Assembly (NCBI RefSeq): GCF_003349955.1
Contig: NZ_QLKQ01000006.1
Span: 1 to 64,000 of the forward strand
Direction: 5' to 3'
Length of the DNA: 64,000 nt
DNA from: Azospirillum brasilense
GTDB lineage: Bacteria > Pseudomonadota > Alphaproteobacteria > Azospirillales > Azospirillaceae
Shown here: one piece after another, positions 36,385-45,350 of the stretch
How the letters are laid out: each line of letters begins with the position of its first letter
Position numbering within the stretch: position 1 is the stretch's first letter
Program-made: the position numbers and the translations under genes
The notes under the pieces: generated by a model
Told to the model about the DNA's origin: nothing
Database searches by the model: none
What the model saw: only the letters and a program-made list of their open reading frames with translations

Positions 36385-37035
36385 TCAGTCCCGGCGGAGC
36401 ATGAAGACGCCCTGCTCGCCCAGCAGGTTGGCGAGCCCGGAATGGGCGTGGCCGGTGACCCGGCCGGCGCCGTTCACGATCAGGCAGCGCTCGATGCGGA
36501 GGCCCATCTCCCCGGCCAGCGCGACGAAGTCCTTGATCGTGCAGAAGTGGATGTTGGGCGTTTCCCACCACTGGTAGCCCAGCTTCTCCGTCACCGGCAT
36601 GCGTCCGGTCAGCAGAAGCTGCGCGCGGATGCGCCAATAGCCGAAATTCGGCACCGACACGATGGCCCGCCGCCCGATGCGGGTCATCGTCTCCAGCACC
36701 GTCCGCGGCTCGCGCATCGCCTGGAGGGTCTGGCTGAGGATCACGTAATCGAAGGCCCCCGGCGGGTAGTCCTTCAGGTCGGTTTCGGCGTCGCCCTGGA
36801 TGACCGGCAGGCCCTGCGCCACGCACTGGTGCACGCCGTCCATCGACAGCTCGATCCCGCGCCCGTCCACCCCCTTCCGGCGGGACAGGAAGGCGAGCAG
36901 GGCGCCGTCGCCGCAGCCGACGTCGAGCACGCGGCTGCCCGGCTCCACCATCTCCGCGATCAGCTTCAGGTCGGTGCGGATGCCGTTGCCGGAAGCGCTG
37001 CGGTCGGCGGCTTGATTCCCGTCGAGGGGGCTCAT
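36385..37035 (-). CDS. metW: Methionine biosynthesis protein MetW
   Basis: 216 residues, SAM-methyltransferase fold. Motif [16 protein letters not shown] is intact, and the MetW-specific segments [33 protein letters not shown] and [15 protein letters not shown] are present. MetW is needed with MetX for homoserine acetylation in some bacteria. Its ATG overlaps the metX stop codon (ATGA), so the two are translationally coupled. Confidence 0.94.
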   Translation of the reverse strand: MSPLDGNQAADRSASGNGIRTDLKLIAEMVEPGSRVLDVGCGDGALLAFLSRRKGVDGRGIELSMDGVHQCVAQGLPVIQGDAETDLKDYPPGAFDYVILSQTLQAMREPRTVLETMTRIGRRAIVSVPNFGYWRIRAQLLLTGRMPVTEKLGYQWWETPNIHFCTIKDFVALAGEMGLRIERCLIVNGAGRVTGHAHSGLANLLGEQGVFMLRRD

Positions 37036-38243
37036 GGCCAGGACACCCGAGTCAGACCCCGGTGTTCGGCGCAGCCCTCCAGGAAGCCGCGGATCACCTG
37101 ATGGAATTCCGGCTCGTCGAGCAGGAATGAGTCGTGGCCCTTGTCGGTGCGGATCTCCACGAAGCTGACGTTGGCCGCCACCGCGTTCAGAGCGTGCACG
37201 ATGGCCCGCGATTCGGAGGTCGGGAACAGCCAGTCGCTGGAGAAGCTGGCGAGGCAGAAGCGCACCGGCGTGCCCTTGCCGTCCTTGCGGAAGGCGTTGG
37301 ACAGGGTGCCGCCCCCGTAATCCGCGGCGAGGTCGAAATAGTCCATCGCCCGCGTGATGTAGAGGTAGGAGTTGGCGTCGAACCGCTCGACGAAGGTGAT
37401 GCCCTGGTGGCGCAGATAGCTCTCCACCTGGAAGTCGGCGTCGAAGCCGTAGGTGACGGTCTGGCGGTTCTGCAGGTTGCGGCCGAACTTGCGGTGCAGC
37501 GCCGGCTCCGACAGGTAGGTGATGTGCGCGGCCATGCGCGCCACCGCCAGCCCGCGGTGGGGGCGGGTGCCCTCCAGCAGGTAGTTGCCGCCGGCCCAGT
37601 CCGGATCGGCCATGATCGCCTGCCGGCCCACCTCGTGGAAGGCGATGTTCTGCGCGGAATGGCGGGCCGCCGTGGCGATCGGCACCGCGGCGAAGACCGA
37701 TTCGGGATAGGCGACGGCCCATTGCAGGACCTGCATGCCGCCCATGGAGCCACCGATCACACAGAAGAGCTGCTGGATCCCGAGATGCTCCACCAGCAGC
37801 TTCTGCGCGCGCACCATGTCGCCGATGGTGATGACGGGGAAGCCGAGGCCGTAGGGCTTGCCGGTCGCCGGATCGGTCTCCTTCGGGCCGGTGGAGCCCA
37901 TGCAGCCGCCGATGACGTTGGAGCAGATGACGAAGTAGCGGTCGGTGTCGACCGGCTTGCCCGGACCGACCAGCATCTCCCACCAGCCGGGCTTGCCGGT
38001 CACCGGGTGGCGGTCGAGCACGTAATGGTCGCCGGTCAGGGCGTGGCAGATCAGGATGGCGTTCGACCGGTCCGCGTTCAGCGCGCCGTAGGTCTGGTAG
38101 GCGACCTCGAAGTGACCCAGCTCCGCCCCGCTGTCCAGCCGCATGGGCCGCTCCACCCCGAGCGTGACCCGGTGGCCGGGCATCGTCGCGGGCTCGGCAG
38201 GCACGGCGGCAGACACGGCGGCAGCGGGGTTCGGCGCGGACAT
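37032..38243 (-). CDS. metX: Homoserine O-acetyltransferase
   Basis: First committed step of methionine synthesis: acetyl-CoA + homoserine to O-acetylhomoserine. 403 residues, alpha/beta hydrolase fold. Nucleophile serine in [15 protein letters not shown], with the [12 protein letters not shown] loop, Asp in SDWLFP and His in [10 protein letters not shown] completing the triad. GGAGG lies 13 bases before the start, which is long; Met21 is an alternative start. It is the first gene of metX-metW. Confidence 0.95.
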   Translation of the reverse strand: MSAPNPAAAVSAAVPAEPATMPGHRVTLGVERPMRLDSGAELGHFEVAYQTYGALNADRSNAILICHALTGDHYVLDRHPVTGKPGWWEMLVGPGKPVDTDRYFVICSNVIGGCMGSTGPKETDPATGKPYGLGFPVITIGDMVRAQKLLVEHLGIQQLFCVIGGSMGGMQVLQWAVAYPESVFAAVPIATAARHSAQNIAFHEVGRQAIMADPDWAGGNYLLEGTRPHRGLAVARMAAHITYLSEPALHRKFGRNLQNRQTVTYGFDADFQVESYLRHQGITFVERFDANSYLYITRAMDYFDLAADYGGGTLSNAFRKDGKGTPVRFCLASFSSDWLFPTSESRAIVHALNAVAANVSFVEIRTDKGHDSFLLDEPEFHQVIRGFLEGCAEHRGLTRVSWP

Positions 38244-38277
38244 GACGGGTCGGTGGCCTCCGGAAAACGGGACGGTA

Positions 38278-38307
38278 TAGCTACGGATCGTCGGTTGGGA
38301 GTGTCAA
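38278..38307 (-). promoter_or_regulatory. Possible promoter of metX-metW
   Basis: On the minus strand a consensus TTGACA (38307-38302) is followed after 18 bases by TAGCTA (38283-38278), which reads on into TAGCTATACC. The -35 is perfect but the -10 is ambiguous. It would start transcription about 30 bases before metX. Confidence 0.45.
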
Positions 38308-38388
38308 CGTTTTCTTTGATTTCGCGTCGCTTGCGGACTACTACTATCCGGCTTTGGATTCGCCCTGGATTTGACGGTTTCCCGCCCC

Positions 38389-39300
38389 ATGCCTCCGCCC
38401 AAGTCCCCGCTCGACGATCTGCGCCGCGAGATCGATCACATCGACGATACGATCCACGACCTGCTGATGCGCCGCGCCGCGGTCGTGGAGCGCGTCGGCG
38501 TCGTCAAAGGCCAGATCGAGGCCGCGGAAGGTCAGGTCAGCGGGAATCCCCAGACCCCGATCTACCTGCGCCCGGCGCGCGAGGCGGTCATCCTGCGCCG
38601 CCTGATGGCGCGCCACGCCGGCTCCTTCCCGGCGATGGCCGTCACCCGCATGTGGCGGGAGATGATCACCGCCTTCACCCGGCTCCAGGGCCCCTTCGCC
38701 GTCGCGGTCTACGCGCCGGAGGACCGCCGCGGATTCTGGGACGTGGCCCGCGACCATTTCGGCAGCGTCGTTCCGATGACCGCCGTCAACTCCCCCGCCG
38801 CGGCCATCCGCGCGGTGTCGGAGGGCACGGCCACCGTCGGCGTCGTTCCCTACCCGGCGGAGGACGACGCGGACCCCTGGTGGCGCTTCCTGGTGTCGTC
38901 CGACGCGCGCACGCCGCGCGTGGTGGCCCGGCTGCCCTTCGCCGGGCGCGGCAACGCCCGCGGCGAGGACCGCGACGCGCTGGCCATCGCGCTGGTCCCG
39001 CACGAGCCGACCGGCGACGACCGCACCCTGCTGGGGATCGAACTGGGCCATGACCTCAGCCGCGGCCGGCTCAAGGACCATCTGGAGACGAGCGGCCTCG
39101 CCCCGACCTATTTCTGCACCTGGCACGCCCGCGACCCGTCCGGCCCGTCGATCCATCTGGTCGAAGTCGCCGACTTCGTCGACCACACCGACCCGCGTCT
39201 GGCCGCCTTCGCCGGCCGGCTGGGCGAGATCCCGGTGCGGATCAACATCGTGGGCGGCTACGCCGTCCCGCTTCATTTCTCCACCTCGTCTTTCCAATAA
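38389..39300 (+). CDS. Chorismate mutase with prephenate-dehydratase-like C-terminal region
   Basis: 303 residues. Residues 1 to about 100 form an AroQ-type chorismate mutase (DDLRREIDHIDDTIHDLLMRRAAVVERVGVVK), converting chorismate to prephenate. The rest resembles a prephenate dehydratase fold (FWDVARDHFGSVVPMTAVNS, GTATVGVVPYP) and an ACT-like tail, but the catalytic Thr-Arg-Phe motif is not visible, so dehydratase activity is doubtful. It heads the cluster with the aminotransferase and tyrC, and is divergent from metX. Confidence 0.85.
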   Translation: MPPPKSPLDDLRREIDHIDDTIHDLLMRRAAVVERVGVVKGQIEAAEGQVSGNPQTPIYLRPAREAVILRRLMARHAGSFPAMAVTRMWREMITAFTRLQGPFAVAVYAPEDRRGFWDVARDHFGSVVPMTAVNSPAAAIRAVSEGTATVGVVPYPAEDDADPWWRFLVSSDARTPRVVARLPFAGRGNARGEDRDALAIALVPHEPTGDDRTLLGIELGHDLSRGRLKDHLETSGLAPTYFCTWHARDPSGPSIHLVEVADFVDHTDPRLAAFAGRLGEIPVRINIVGGYAVPLHFSTSSFQ

Positions 39301-39324
39301 TGCCCGCAAGGTCTGAGACCTGAC

Positions 39325-40419
39325 ATGACCCAGCCGAACAACGGCCCGGCGCCCCGCCCGGGGATTCTCGACATCGCCCCCTATGTCGGCGGCGAGCATG
39401 CGGGGCACATCCGCCTCGCCTCCAACGAAGGCGCGCTCGGCCCGAGCCCGCGCGCCGTGGAGGCCTACAAGGCCGCCGCGGGCGAGCTGCACCGCTACCC
39501 GGACGGCGGCTCCGCCAAGCTGCGCAAGGCCATCGCGGAGCGCTTCGGCCTGGACGCCGACCGCGTCGTCTGCGGCGCCGGGTCGGATGAGCTGATCGCC
39601 CTGCTGATCCGCGCCTATGCCGGGCCGGGGGACGAGGTGCTGTATTCGCAGCACGGCTTCCTGATGTACCCGATCGGCGCCAAGTCGGTCGGCGCCACGC
39701 CGGTCCAGGCGCCGGAGACGAACCTGACCACCGACGTGGATTCCCTGCTGGCCCACGTCACGCCGCGCACCCGGCTGGTCTTCGTCGCCAACCCGAACAA
39801 CCCGACCGGCACCTACATCACCGCCGACGAGATGGCCCGCCTGCACGCCGGCCTGCCGGAGAACGCCATTCTGGTCATCGACGCGGCCTACGCCGAGTAT
39901 ATGAACCACAACGACTATTCGGCGGGACAGGAGCTGGTCGACCGCTTCCCCAACGTGGTGATGACCCGCACCTTCTCGAAGATCTTCGCGCTGGGCTCGG
40001 TCCGGCTCGGCTGGGCCTATTGCCCGGCGGGGATCGCCGACGTGCTGAACCGCGTGCGCGGTCCCTTCAACGTCTCCTCCGCGGCGCAGATCGCCGGGGT
40101 GGCGGCGCTGGAGGACACCGAATTCCTGGAGCGCTCGCGCAGCCACAACATCGAATGGCGGGAGTGGTTCGTCCAGCAGGTCCACGGGCTGGGGCTGAAG
40201 ACCCATCCCAGCGTGACGAACTTCGTCCTGGTCGATTTCGCCGGCCAAACCGCCGGCAAGGACGACGCCGAGGCGGCGCGCCTGTTCCTGAAGGGCCGCG
40301 GCATCCTGGTCCGCCAGATGCCCGCCTACGGCCTGCCGAGCTGCCTGCGCGTCACCATCGGCACGGAGGCCGAAATGCGCGAGGTGGTGCGGGCGCTGAA
40401 GGACTTCCTGGCGGCGTAA
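39325..40419 (+). CDS. hisC: Histidinol-phosphate/aromatic aminotransferase, HisC-like
   Basis: PLP-dependent aminotransferase of 364 residues, fold type I. Landmarks: RLASNEGALGPSP, AGSDELIALLIRAYAGPGDEVL, NPNNPTGTYI, DAAYAEYM, and the PLP lysine in TRTFSKIFALGSVRLGWAY. Position between chorismate mutase and tyrC suggests it transaminates prephenate or aromatic keto acids as well as, or instead of, imidazole acetol phosphate. The gap from the preceding gene is 24 bases. Confidence 0.88.
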   Translation: MTQPNNGPAPRPGILDIAPYVGGEHAGHIRLASNEGALGPSPRAVEAYKAAAGELHRYPDGGSAKLRKAIAERFGLDADRVVCGAGSDELIALLIRAYAGPGDEVLYSQHGFLMYPIGAKSVGATPVQAPETNLTTDVDSLLAHVTPRTRLVFVANPNNPTGTYITADEMARLHAGLPENAILVIDAAYAEYMNHNDYSAGQELVDRFPNVVMTRTFSKIFALGSVRLGWAYCPAGIADVLNRVRGPFNVSSAAQIAGVAALEDTEFLERSRSHNIEWREWFVQQVHGLGLKTHPSVTNFVLVDFAGQTAGKDDAEAARLFLKGRGILVRQMPAYGLPSCLRVTIGTEAEMREVVRALKDFLAA

Positions 40420-40444
40420 CAAGGCCGTCGGATCGAACGGAAAC

Positions 40445-40470
40445 AGGCCGGGCCTTGCGCCCGGCCTTTT
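40445..40470 (+). terminator. Terminator after the hisC-like gene
   Basis: Nine-base-pair stem AGGCCGGGC / GCCCGGCCT with loop CTTGC, followed by TTTTCG (40468-). It lies before tyrC on the same strand, so tyrC probably also has its own promoter. Confidence 0.75.
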
Positions 40471-40583
40471 CGTTTGGGGCGTTGCGAGCGTCAGGCCGGG
40501 CAAACTTTCCCTTGGTCACAGAGCGCCTTGGTGCTTTATAGCGGGGCGTTCTGCAACCCATCCGCAGCCGGTGCCTTGAGACC

Positions 40584-41489
40584 ATGACCGAGACCGCCAT
40601 CCCCCTGGCCGCCCCCCTGTTCGACCGCGTCGCCATCGTCGGCGTGGGTCTGATCGGTTCGTCCCTGGCGCGGGCGCTCACGCATTACGGGGTGGCGCGT
40701 CAGGTCGTCTGCGCGGACCGCAGCCCGGAGCATTGCGCCAAGGCGATGGAGCTGGGCATCGTCGAACGCGCCACCACCGATCTGGCGGACGCGCTGGAGG
40801 GTGCCGACGTGGTGGTCCTGGCGACTCCCGTCGGCGCCTTCGCCGAGGTGGGGGAGCAGCTTGGGCCGCTGCTGCGCCCGGGCATGATCGTGACGGACGT
40901 CGGCTCGGTGAAGCAGGCGGTGCTGCGCGACGTCGGACCGCACATTCCGGACGGCGTGCATCTGATCCCCGGCCACCCGGTGGCGGGCACCGAGCATTCG
41001 GGGCCGGAGGCCGGCTTCGCCACCCTGTTCCAGGGCCGTTGGTGCATCGTCACCCCGCCGCCCGGCGCCAACGAGGGCGCGGTGGACAAGGTGGTGACGA
41101 TGTGGCGCCGCATCGGGTCCACCGTGGAACTGATGGACGCCAACCATCATGACCGCGTGCTGGCCATCACCTCGCACCTGCCGCACCTGATCGCCTACAC
41201 CATCGTCGGCACGGCGTCCGACCTGGAGGACGACACCAAGTCCGAGGTCATCAAGTTCTCCGCCGGCGGTTTCCGCGACTTCACCCGCATCGCCGCCAGC
41301 GATCCGGTGATGTGGCGCGACGTGTTCCTGAACAACCGGGAAGCGGTCCTGGAAATCCTCCAGCGCTTCACCGAGGACCTGACCGCCCTCCAGCGCGCCA
41401 TCCGCTGGGGCGAGGGGGAGCAGTTGCAGGACCATTTCACCAAGACCCGGGCCATCCGCCGCGGCATCATCGACGCCAAGCAGGCCTGA
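40584..41489 (+). CDS. tyrC: Prephenate/arogenate dehydrogenase
   Basis: NAD(P)-dependent oxidative decarboxylation of prephenate or arogenate for tyrosine synthesis. 301 residues. The N-terminal Rossmann motif is GVGLIGSSLARAL; the catalytic region holds PGHPVAGTEHSGPEAG and the conserved ITSHLPHLIAY with the key histidines. FSAGGFRDFTRIAASDP is also characteristic. No ACT domain, so feedback control would differ from that of TyrA proteins that carry one. Confidence 0.94.
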   Translation: MTETAIPLAAPLFDRVAIVGVGLIGSSLARALTHYGVARQVVCADRSPEHCAKAMELGIVERATTDLADALEGADVVVLATPVGAFAEVGEQLGPLLRPGMIVTDVGSVKQAVLRDVGPHIPDGVHLIPGHPVAGTEHSGPEAGFATLFQGRWCIVTPPPGANEGAVDKVVTMWRRIGSTVELMDANHHDRVLAITSHLPHLIAYTIVGTASDLEDDTKSEVIKFSAGGFRDFTRIAASDPVMWRDVFLNNREAVLEILQRFTEDLTALQRAIRWGEGEQLQDHFTKTRAIRRGIIDAKQA

Positions 41490-41537
41490 CCGGTCCGGTT
41501 GCGCCGTTCGGCTGGCGGCGCCTTCCGATCCCCTATT

Positions 41538-41582
41538 TTCACATATAAATTTTGATAAATGTGAATTGAGCATATGTGAATT
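41538..41582. promoter_or_regulatory. AT-rich repeat motifs upstream of the sulfate-binding protein gene
   Basis: An AT-rich island in a GC-rich context holds the inverted repeat TTCACATAT (41538-41546) / ATATGTGAA (41572-41580), and ATGTGAATT occurs as a direct repeat at 41559 and 41574, 15 bases apart. This looks like a regulator binding array 100-145 bases before the gene. A CysB-type regulator is possible but not shown. Confidence 0.5.
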
Positions 41583-41682
41583 ACACACAAGACCGTAAAA
41601 GACGACTTGCCTGATAGGGATCGTCCGTGTTCAATAATCCCCGGCGCCACGCCATCGACTGTCAGCCTGGGGAACACCGTTC

Positions 41683-42699
41683 ATGCCGTCGCGCTTCAGC
41701 CAGAGCCTCATCGCCGTCGGGCTGGTGACCTTGGCCGCCCTGGCGACCGCCAGCGCCGCGAGCCGCAGCACGATCCTGAACGTCTCCTACGACCCGACTC
41801 GGGAACTGTACGAGGAGTTCAACCCGGCCTTCGCCCGCACCTGGGCGGACGCGTCGGGGGAAACCGTGGTCATCCACCAGTCGCACGGCGGCTCGGGCGC
41901 GCAGGCGCGCTCGGTCATCGACGGGCTGGACGCCGATGTGGTGACGCTGGCTCTGGGCTACGACGTGGATGCGATTGCCGACGCCGGGCTGATCGCCAAG
42001 GACTGGCGGACGCGCCTGCCGAACAACAGCTCCCCCTACACCTCGACCATCGTGTTCCTGGTCCGCAAGGGCAACCCGAAGGGGATCAAGGACTGGGACG
42101 ATCTGGTGAAGCCAGGCGTCGAGGTGGTCACGCCCAACCCGAAAACCTCGGGCGGGGCGCGCTGGAACTACCTCGCCGCCTGGGCCTACGCGCTGAAGGC
42201 CAACGGCAACGACGAGGCCAAGGCCAAGGAGTTCATCGCCGAGCTGTACCGGCATGTCCCGGTGCTGGACAGCGGCGCACGCGGGGCCGCGCTGACCTTC
42301 ACCCGCAAGGGCGTCGGCGACGTTCTGCTGGCCTGGGAGAACGAGGCCTTCCTGTCGCTTCGGGAGTTCGGCGCCGACCAGTTCGAGATCGTCGTGCCGT
42401 CCCTGTCCATCCTCACCGAGCCGCCGGTGGCCGTGGTGGACAGCGTGGTCGACCGCAAGGGCACCCGCAAGGTGGCCGAGGCCTATGTGCAGTATCTCTA
42501 CACCCGCGAGGGGCAGGAGATCGCCGCGCGGAATTTCTACCGGCCCCGCCATCCCGAGCTGGCGCGGCAATACGCCGGGCGCTTCTCGCCGGTCGCGCTG
42601 GTGACGGTGGACGACGTCTTCGGCGGCTGGCGCAAGGCCCATGCGACCCACTTCGCAGAGGGCGCCCTGTTCGACCAGATCCAGTCGGCGCCCCGCTGA
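41683..42699 (+). CDS. sbp: Sulfate ABC transporter substrate-binding protein
   Basis: Periplasmic sulfate/thiosulfate receptor, 338 residues. Sec signal at residues 1 to about 25. Sbp family motifs are clear: [46 protein letters not shown], the [16 protein letters not shown] ligand loop, and [19 protein letters not shown]. Permease and ATPase genes (cysTWA) are not adjacent; an XRE-cupin regulator gene follows instead. Confidence 0.93.
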   Translation: MPSRFSQSLIAVGLVTLAALATASAASRSTILNVSYDPTRELYEEFNPAFARTWADASGETVVIHQSHGGSGAQARSVIDGLDADVVTLALGYDVDAIADAGLIAKDWRTRLPNNSSPYTSTIVFLVRKGNPKGIKDWDDLVKPGVEVVTPNPKTSGGARWNYLAAWAYALKANGNDEAKAKEFIAELYRHVPVLDSGARGAALTFTRKGVGDVLLAWENEAFLSLREFGADQFEIVVPSLSILTEPPVAVVDSVVDRKGTRKVAEAYVQYLYTREGQEIAARNFYRPRHPELARQYAGRFSPVALVTVDDVFGGWRKAHATHFAEGALFDQIQSAPR

Positions 42700-42747
42700 C
42701 CCCCAGGAATTGAGCACGGATTCAACAGAACGGGAGGGCCAGACACC

Positions 42748-43359
42748 ATGAGCACGACATCGACCCCCCGGAGCGCGGACTCCCGGACCGCGGACGGCGA
42801 CGCCAACCCGCTGACCGGCGTGATCGCCGAGAACATCCGCAATTTCCGGCTCCGCCAGGGGTTGTCCGTGGATGCGCTCGCCAAGCTGTCGGGCAACAGC
42901 CGGGCGGAGCTGACGGCGGTCGAGGCGGGGCGGGGCCCGTCCAACATCGATTTCCTGTGGACCATCGCCCGCGCGCTCGACGTGCCCTTCTCCAGCCTGC
43001 TCAGCAGCGGGGGCAGCGGCGGAACCACGGTGATCCGGCGGGCGGACAGCCGGCCACTGGCCTCGCGCGACGGGCGGTTCAGCTCGCGGGCGCTGTTTCC
43101 CTTCCACGGCGAGCGGCAGGTCGAGTTCTACGAGCTGCGCCTCGCTCCCGGCACCGACGAGCGGGCCGACGCCCACACCATCGGCACCGTGGAGAACATC
43201 CTGGTCGGACGCGGCGTGGTCGAGATCGAGACCGGCGACGGCACCCACCGGCTGGAGGAGGGCGACACCATCCAGTTCGACGCGGACGCCCCCCACGCCT
43301 ACCGCAACGCCGGCGACGGCGAGGCGCTGCTGTATCTGGTGATGACCTACGTGCTGTAG
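42748..43359 (+). CDS. XRE-family regulator with cupin domain
   Basis: 203 residues. An N-terminal XRE helix-turn-helix (IAENIRNFRLRQGLSVDALA to VEAGRG) at residues about 25-75 and a C-terminal cupin (PGTDERADAHTIGTVENILVGRG to DADAPHAYRNAGD). This architecture (PuuR/SutR-like) controls sulfur or polyamine genes elsewhere; being directly downstream of the sulfate-binding protein suggests a sulfur-related role, by inference. GGGAGGG precedes the start. Confidence 0.88.
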   Translation: MSTTSTPRSADSRTADGDANPLTGVIAENIRNFRLRQGLSVDALAKLSGNSRAELTAVEAGRGPSNIDFLWTIARALDVPFSSLLSSGGSGGTTVIRRADSRPLASRDGRFSSRALFPFHGERQVEFYELRLAPGTDERADAHTIGTVENILVGRGVVEIETGDGTHRLEEGDTIQFDADAPHAYRNAGDGEALLYLVMTYVL

Positions 43360-43364
43360 CCCGA

Positions 43365-44321
43365 TCAGGCGGCGGTCCGCACGCTGGCGTCGCCGTTGGC
43401 GGGGGCCTGCGGACCGCTGTCGCGGGACATCTCCGTCTTCAGGGCGGCGGCGAGCTGCCGGAAGGTCTCTTTGCGGCCGGAGGTGCGACGCCAGACCAGC
43501 CCGATCCGGCGGAACGGCCGCTCCCCGCCCAGCGGGCGGACCACCACATCCAAACCGCGCAGAATCCCCGAGTCGAGCGCCATCTGCGGCAGCAGCGTCA
43601 CCCCCAGCCCGTTGGCGACCATCTGAACCAGCGTGTGCAGGCTGGTGCCCTGGAACGCGGCGCTTTGCCGCGCCCCCTCCATGGAGCAGGCGGCCAGCGC
43701 GTGGTCGCGCAGGCAGTGCCCATCCTCCAGCAGCAGCAGATCCTCCAGCGCCACGTCGGACGGGCGGGGCGCTGTGACGTCGCTCAACCGGTGCTCGGGC
43801 GTGCAGACCACGGAAAAGCGGTCTTCGGCGATGTCGATCGATTCCACGTCGCCGGACGGATAGGGCAGGGCCAGGATGGCCGCGTCCAGCTCCCCCGATT
43901 CCAGCCGGTCGAGCAGACGCGCTGTCTGGTCCTCGCGCAGGAACAGCTTCAGCTTGGGAAAGCTGTCGCGCAGGGCCGGCATCACGCGGGGAATCAGAAA
44001 GGGGCCGATGGTCGGGATCACGCCCAGATGGAGCGGTCCGGACATCGGGTCCTCCACCGAGCGGGCCATGTCCACCAGCTCCTCCGCCCCCTTCAGGACG
44101 GTGCGGGCGCGGTCGGCGATCTCCCGGCCCAGGGGGGTCGGCAGGACGGTGCGCCGCGTGCGTTCCAGCAGCGGTGCGCCCAGCAGATTCTCCAATTCCT
44201 GGATGCCGGCGCTGAGCGTGGACTGGCTGACGAGGCACGCCTCGGCCGCCTTGCCGAAATGGCAGCGATCGACGACGGCGACGAGGTAGTGGAGCTGACG
44301 CAATGTGGGGAGGGGCTTCAT
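43365..44321 (-). CDS. oxyR: Hydrogen peroxide-sensing regulator OxyR
   Basis: LysR-family peroxide sensor, 318 residues. The N-terminal winged HTH is followed by the effector domain holding LLLLEDGHCLRDHALAAC: Cys203 and Cys212 are nine apart, like E. coli Cys199/Cys208 that form the redox disulfide. It is divergent from ahpC, its usual target, and a well-formed site lies between them at 44335-44371. ATG 44321 chosen; GTG 44330 is also in frame. Confidence 0.95.
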   Translation of the reverse strand: MKPLPTLRQLHYLVAVVDRCHFGKAAEACLVSQSTLSAGIQELENLLGAPLLERTRRTVLPTPLGREIADRARTVLKGAEELVDMARSVEDPMSGPLHLGVIPTIGPFLIPRVMPALRDSFPKLKLFLREDQTARLLDRLESGELDAAILALPYPSGDVESIDIAEDRFSVVCTPEHRLSDVTAPRPSDVALEDLLLLEDGHCLRDHALAACSMEGARQSAAFQGTSLHTLVQMVANGLGVTLLPQMALDSGILRGLDVVVRPLGGERPFRRIGLVWRRTSGRKETFRQLAAALKTEMSRDSGPQAPANGDASVRTAA

Positions 44322-44334
44322 GCACCGCACAATA

Positions 44335-44371
44335 ATCGGTTTTATCGATCAAAGCGATTGGTATTTTTCGC
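44335..44371. promoter_or_regulatory. OxyR binding site between oxyR and ahpC
   Basis: Four tetranucleotides at ten-base-plus-one spacing: ATCG-N7-CGAT (44335-44349), then after seven bases ATTG-N7-TCGC (44357-44371). This copies the OxyR tetramer pattern ATAG-N7-CTAT-N7-ATAG-N7-CTAT, with the first half a perfect inverted repeat. It begins 14 bases upstream of oxyR, so it can both activate ahpC and control oxyR. Confidence 0.7.
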
Positions 44372-44555
44372 TTCCATCGCTGACCCATTGCCCCTAACTT
44401 CCCTGGTGTCAAGCGACCAACGAGGGGGGAGCAGACTTCCGGCAGGGATGCCGCGGCACCGGTAGCCCGGATGGGACACCATCGGGGAGACGGCGCCAAG
44501 CGGGCAGGACACCGGAGTGACGCTTGCTCCAATCATTCAGACTGATGGAGATATC

Positions 44556-45119
44556 ATGTCCTTGATCAACACCGAGATTAAGCCGTTCAAGGCGACCGCT
44601 TTCAAGGGCGGCAAGTTCATCGACGTCAGCGACGCCGACCTGAAGGGCAAGTGGTCGGTCGTCTTCTTCTACCCGGCGGACTTCACCTTCGTGTGCCCGA
44701 CCGAGCTGGAAGACCTGGCCGATAACTACAGCGAGTTCCAGAAGCTCGGCGTTGAGATCTACAGCGTTTCGACCGACACGCATTTCTGCCACAAGGCCTG
44801 GCACGACACCTCGCCGGCCATCGGCAAGATCGCCTACACCATGGTCGGCGACCCGACCGGCACGATCTGCCGCAACTTCGAGATCCTGATCGAGGAGAAG
44901 GGCCTCGCCGATCGCGGCACCTTCGTCGTCGACCCGGACGGCAAGATCCAGATCGTCGAGATCACCGCCGGCGGCATCGGCCGCGACGCCCGCGAGCTGC
45001 TCCGCAAGGTGAAGGCCGCCCAGTACGTCGCCTCGCACCCGGGCGAGGTCTGCCCGGCCAAGTGGGAAGAGGGTGAGAAGACGCTCGCCCCGTCGCTCGA
45101 CCTCGTCGGCAAGATCTAA
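44556..45119 (+). CDS. ahpC: Alkyl hydroperoxide reductase subunit C (peroxiredoxin)
   Basis: Typical 2-Cys peroxiredoxin, 187 residues, same length as E. coli AhpC. Peroxidatic Cys47 in FTFVCPTE and resolving Cys166 in GEVCPAKW are present. It reduces H2O2 and organic peroxides and is recycled by AhpF, encoded 231 bases downstream. GGAG lies just ahead of ATG 44556. Strong expression is suggested by a codon choice dominated by GGC, AAG and ATC. Confidence 0.97.
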   Translation: MSLINTEIKPFKATAFKGGKFIDVSDADLKGKWSVVFFYPADFTFVCPTELEDLADNYSEFQKLGVEIYSVSTDTHFCHKAWHDTSPAIGKIAYTMVGDPTGTICRNFEILIEEKGLADRGTFVVDPDGKIQIVEITAGGIGRDARELLRKVKAAQYVASHPGEVCPAKWEEGEKTLAPSLDLVGKI

Positions 45120-45209
45120 GCCTCCCCGGCTTGATCCTCTGGGAACCGCCGGCCGCAACCGCGGCCGGACGGTTCGGCCGCGGCCACGCTGGCCGCGGCG
45201 CCACGGCTT

Positions 45210-45234
45210 CGGGCCCGGATCGATTCCGGGCCCG
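45210..45234. other. Hairpin between ahpC and ahpF
   Basis: Perfect 10-bp inverted repeat CGGGCCCGGA / TCCGGGCCCG with loop TCGAT. No T-run follows, so it is more likely an RNA stabiliser or processing/attenuation element that sets AhpC:AhpF ratio than a simple terminator. Confidence 0.5.
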
Positions 45235-45350
45235 GATCACGAGTGGCCTTCATCCGTTCAAAAAAAGTCTGTTCAAAGACACTCTGCTGCCCGGACCCGC
45301 CCTGGCGCCACCGGGCTCGCTTCGAAAAACCACTTTCGGGAGCCCTCGCC

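Noticed and set aside
38244..38388. SAM riboswitch before metX
   Set aside because: I looked for SAM-II-like conserved segments and did not find them; the region looks like promoters only.
41662..44532. 956-residue open frame antisense to sbp, the XRE-cupin gene and through oxyR
   Set aside because: It spans three well-supported genes in a shadow frame and has low-complexity composition.
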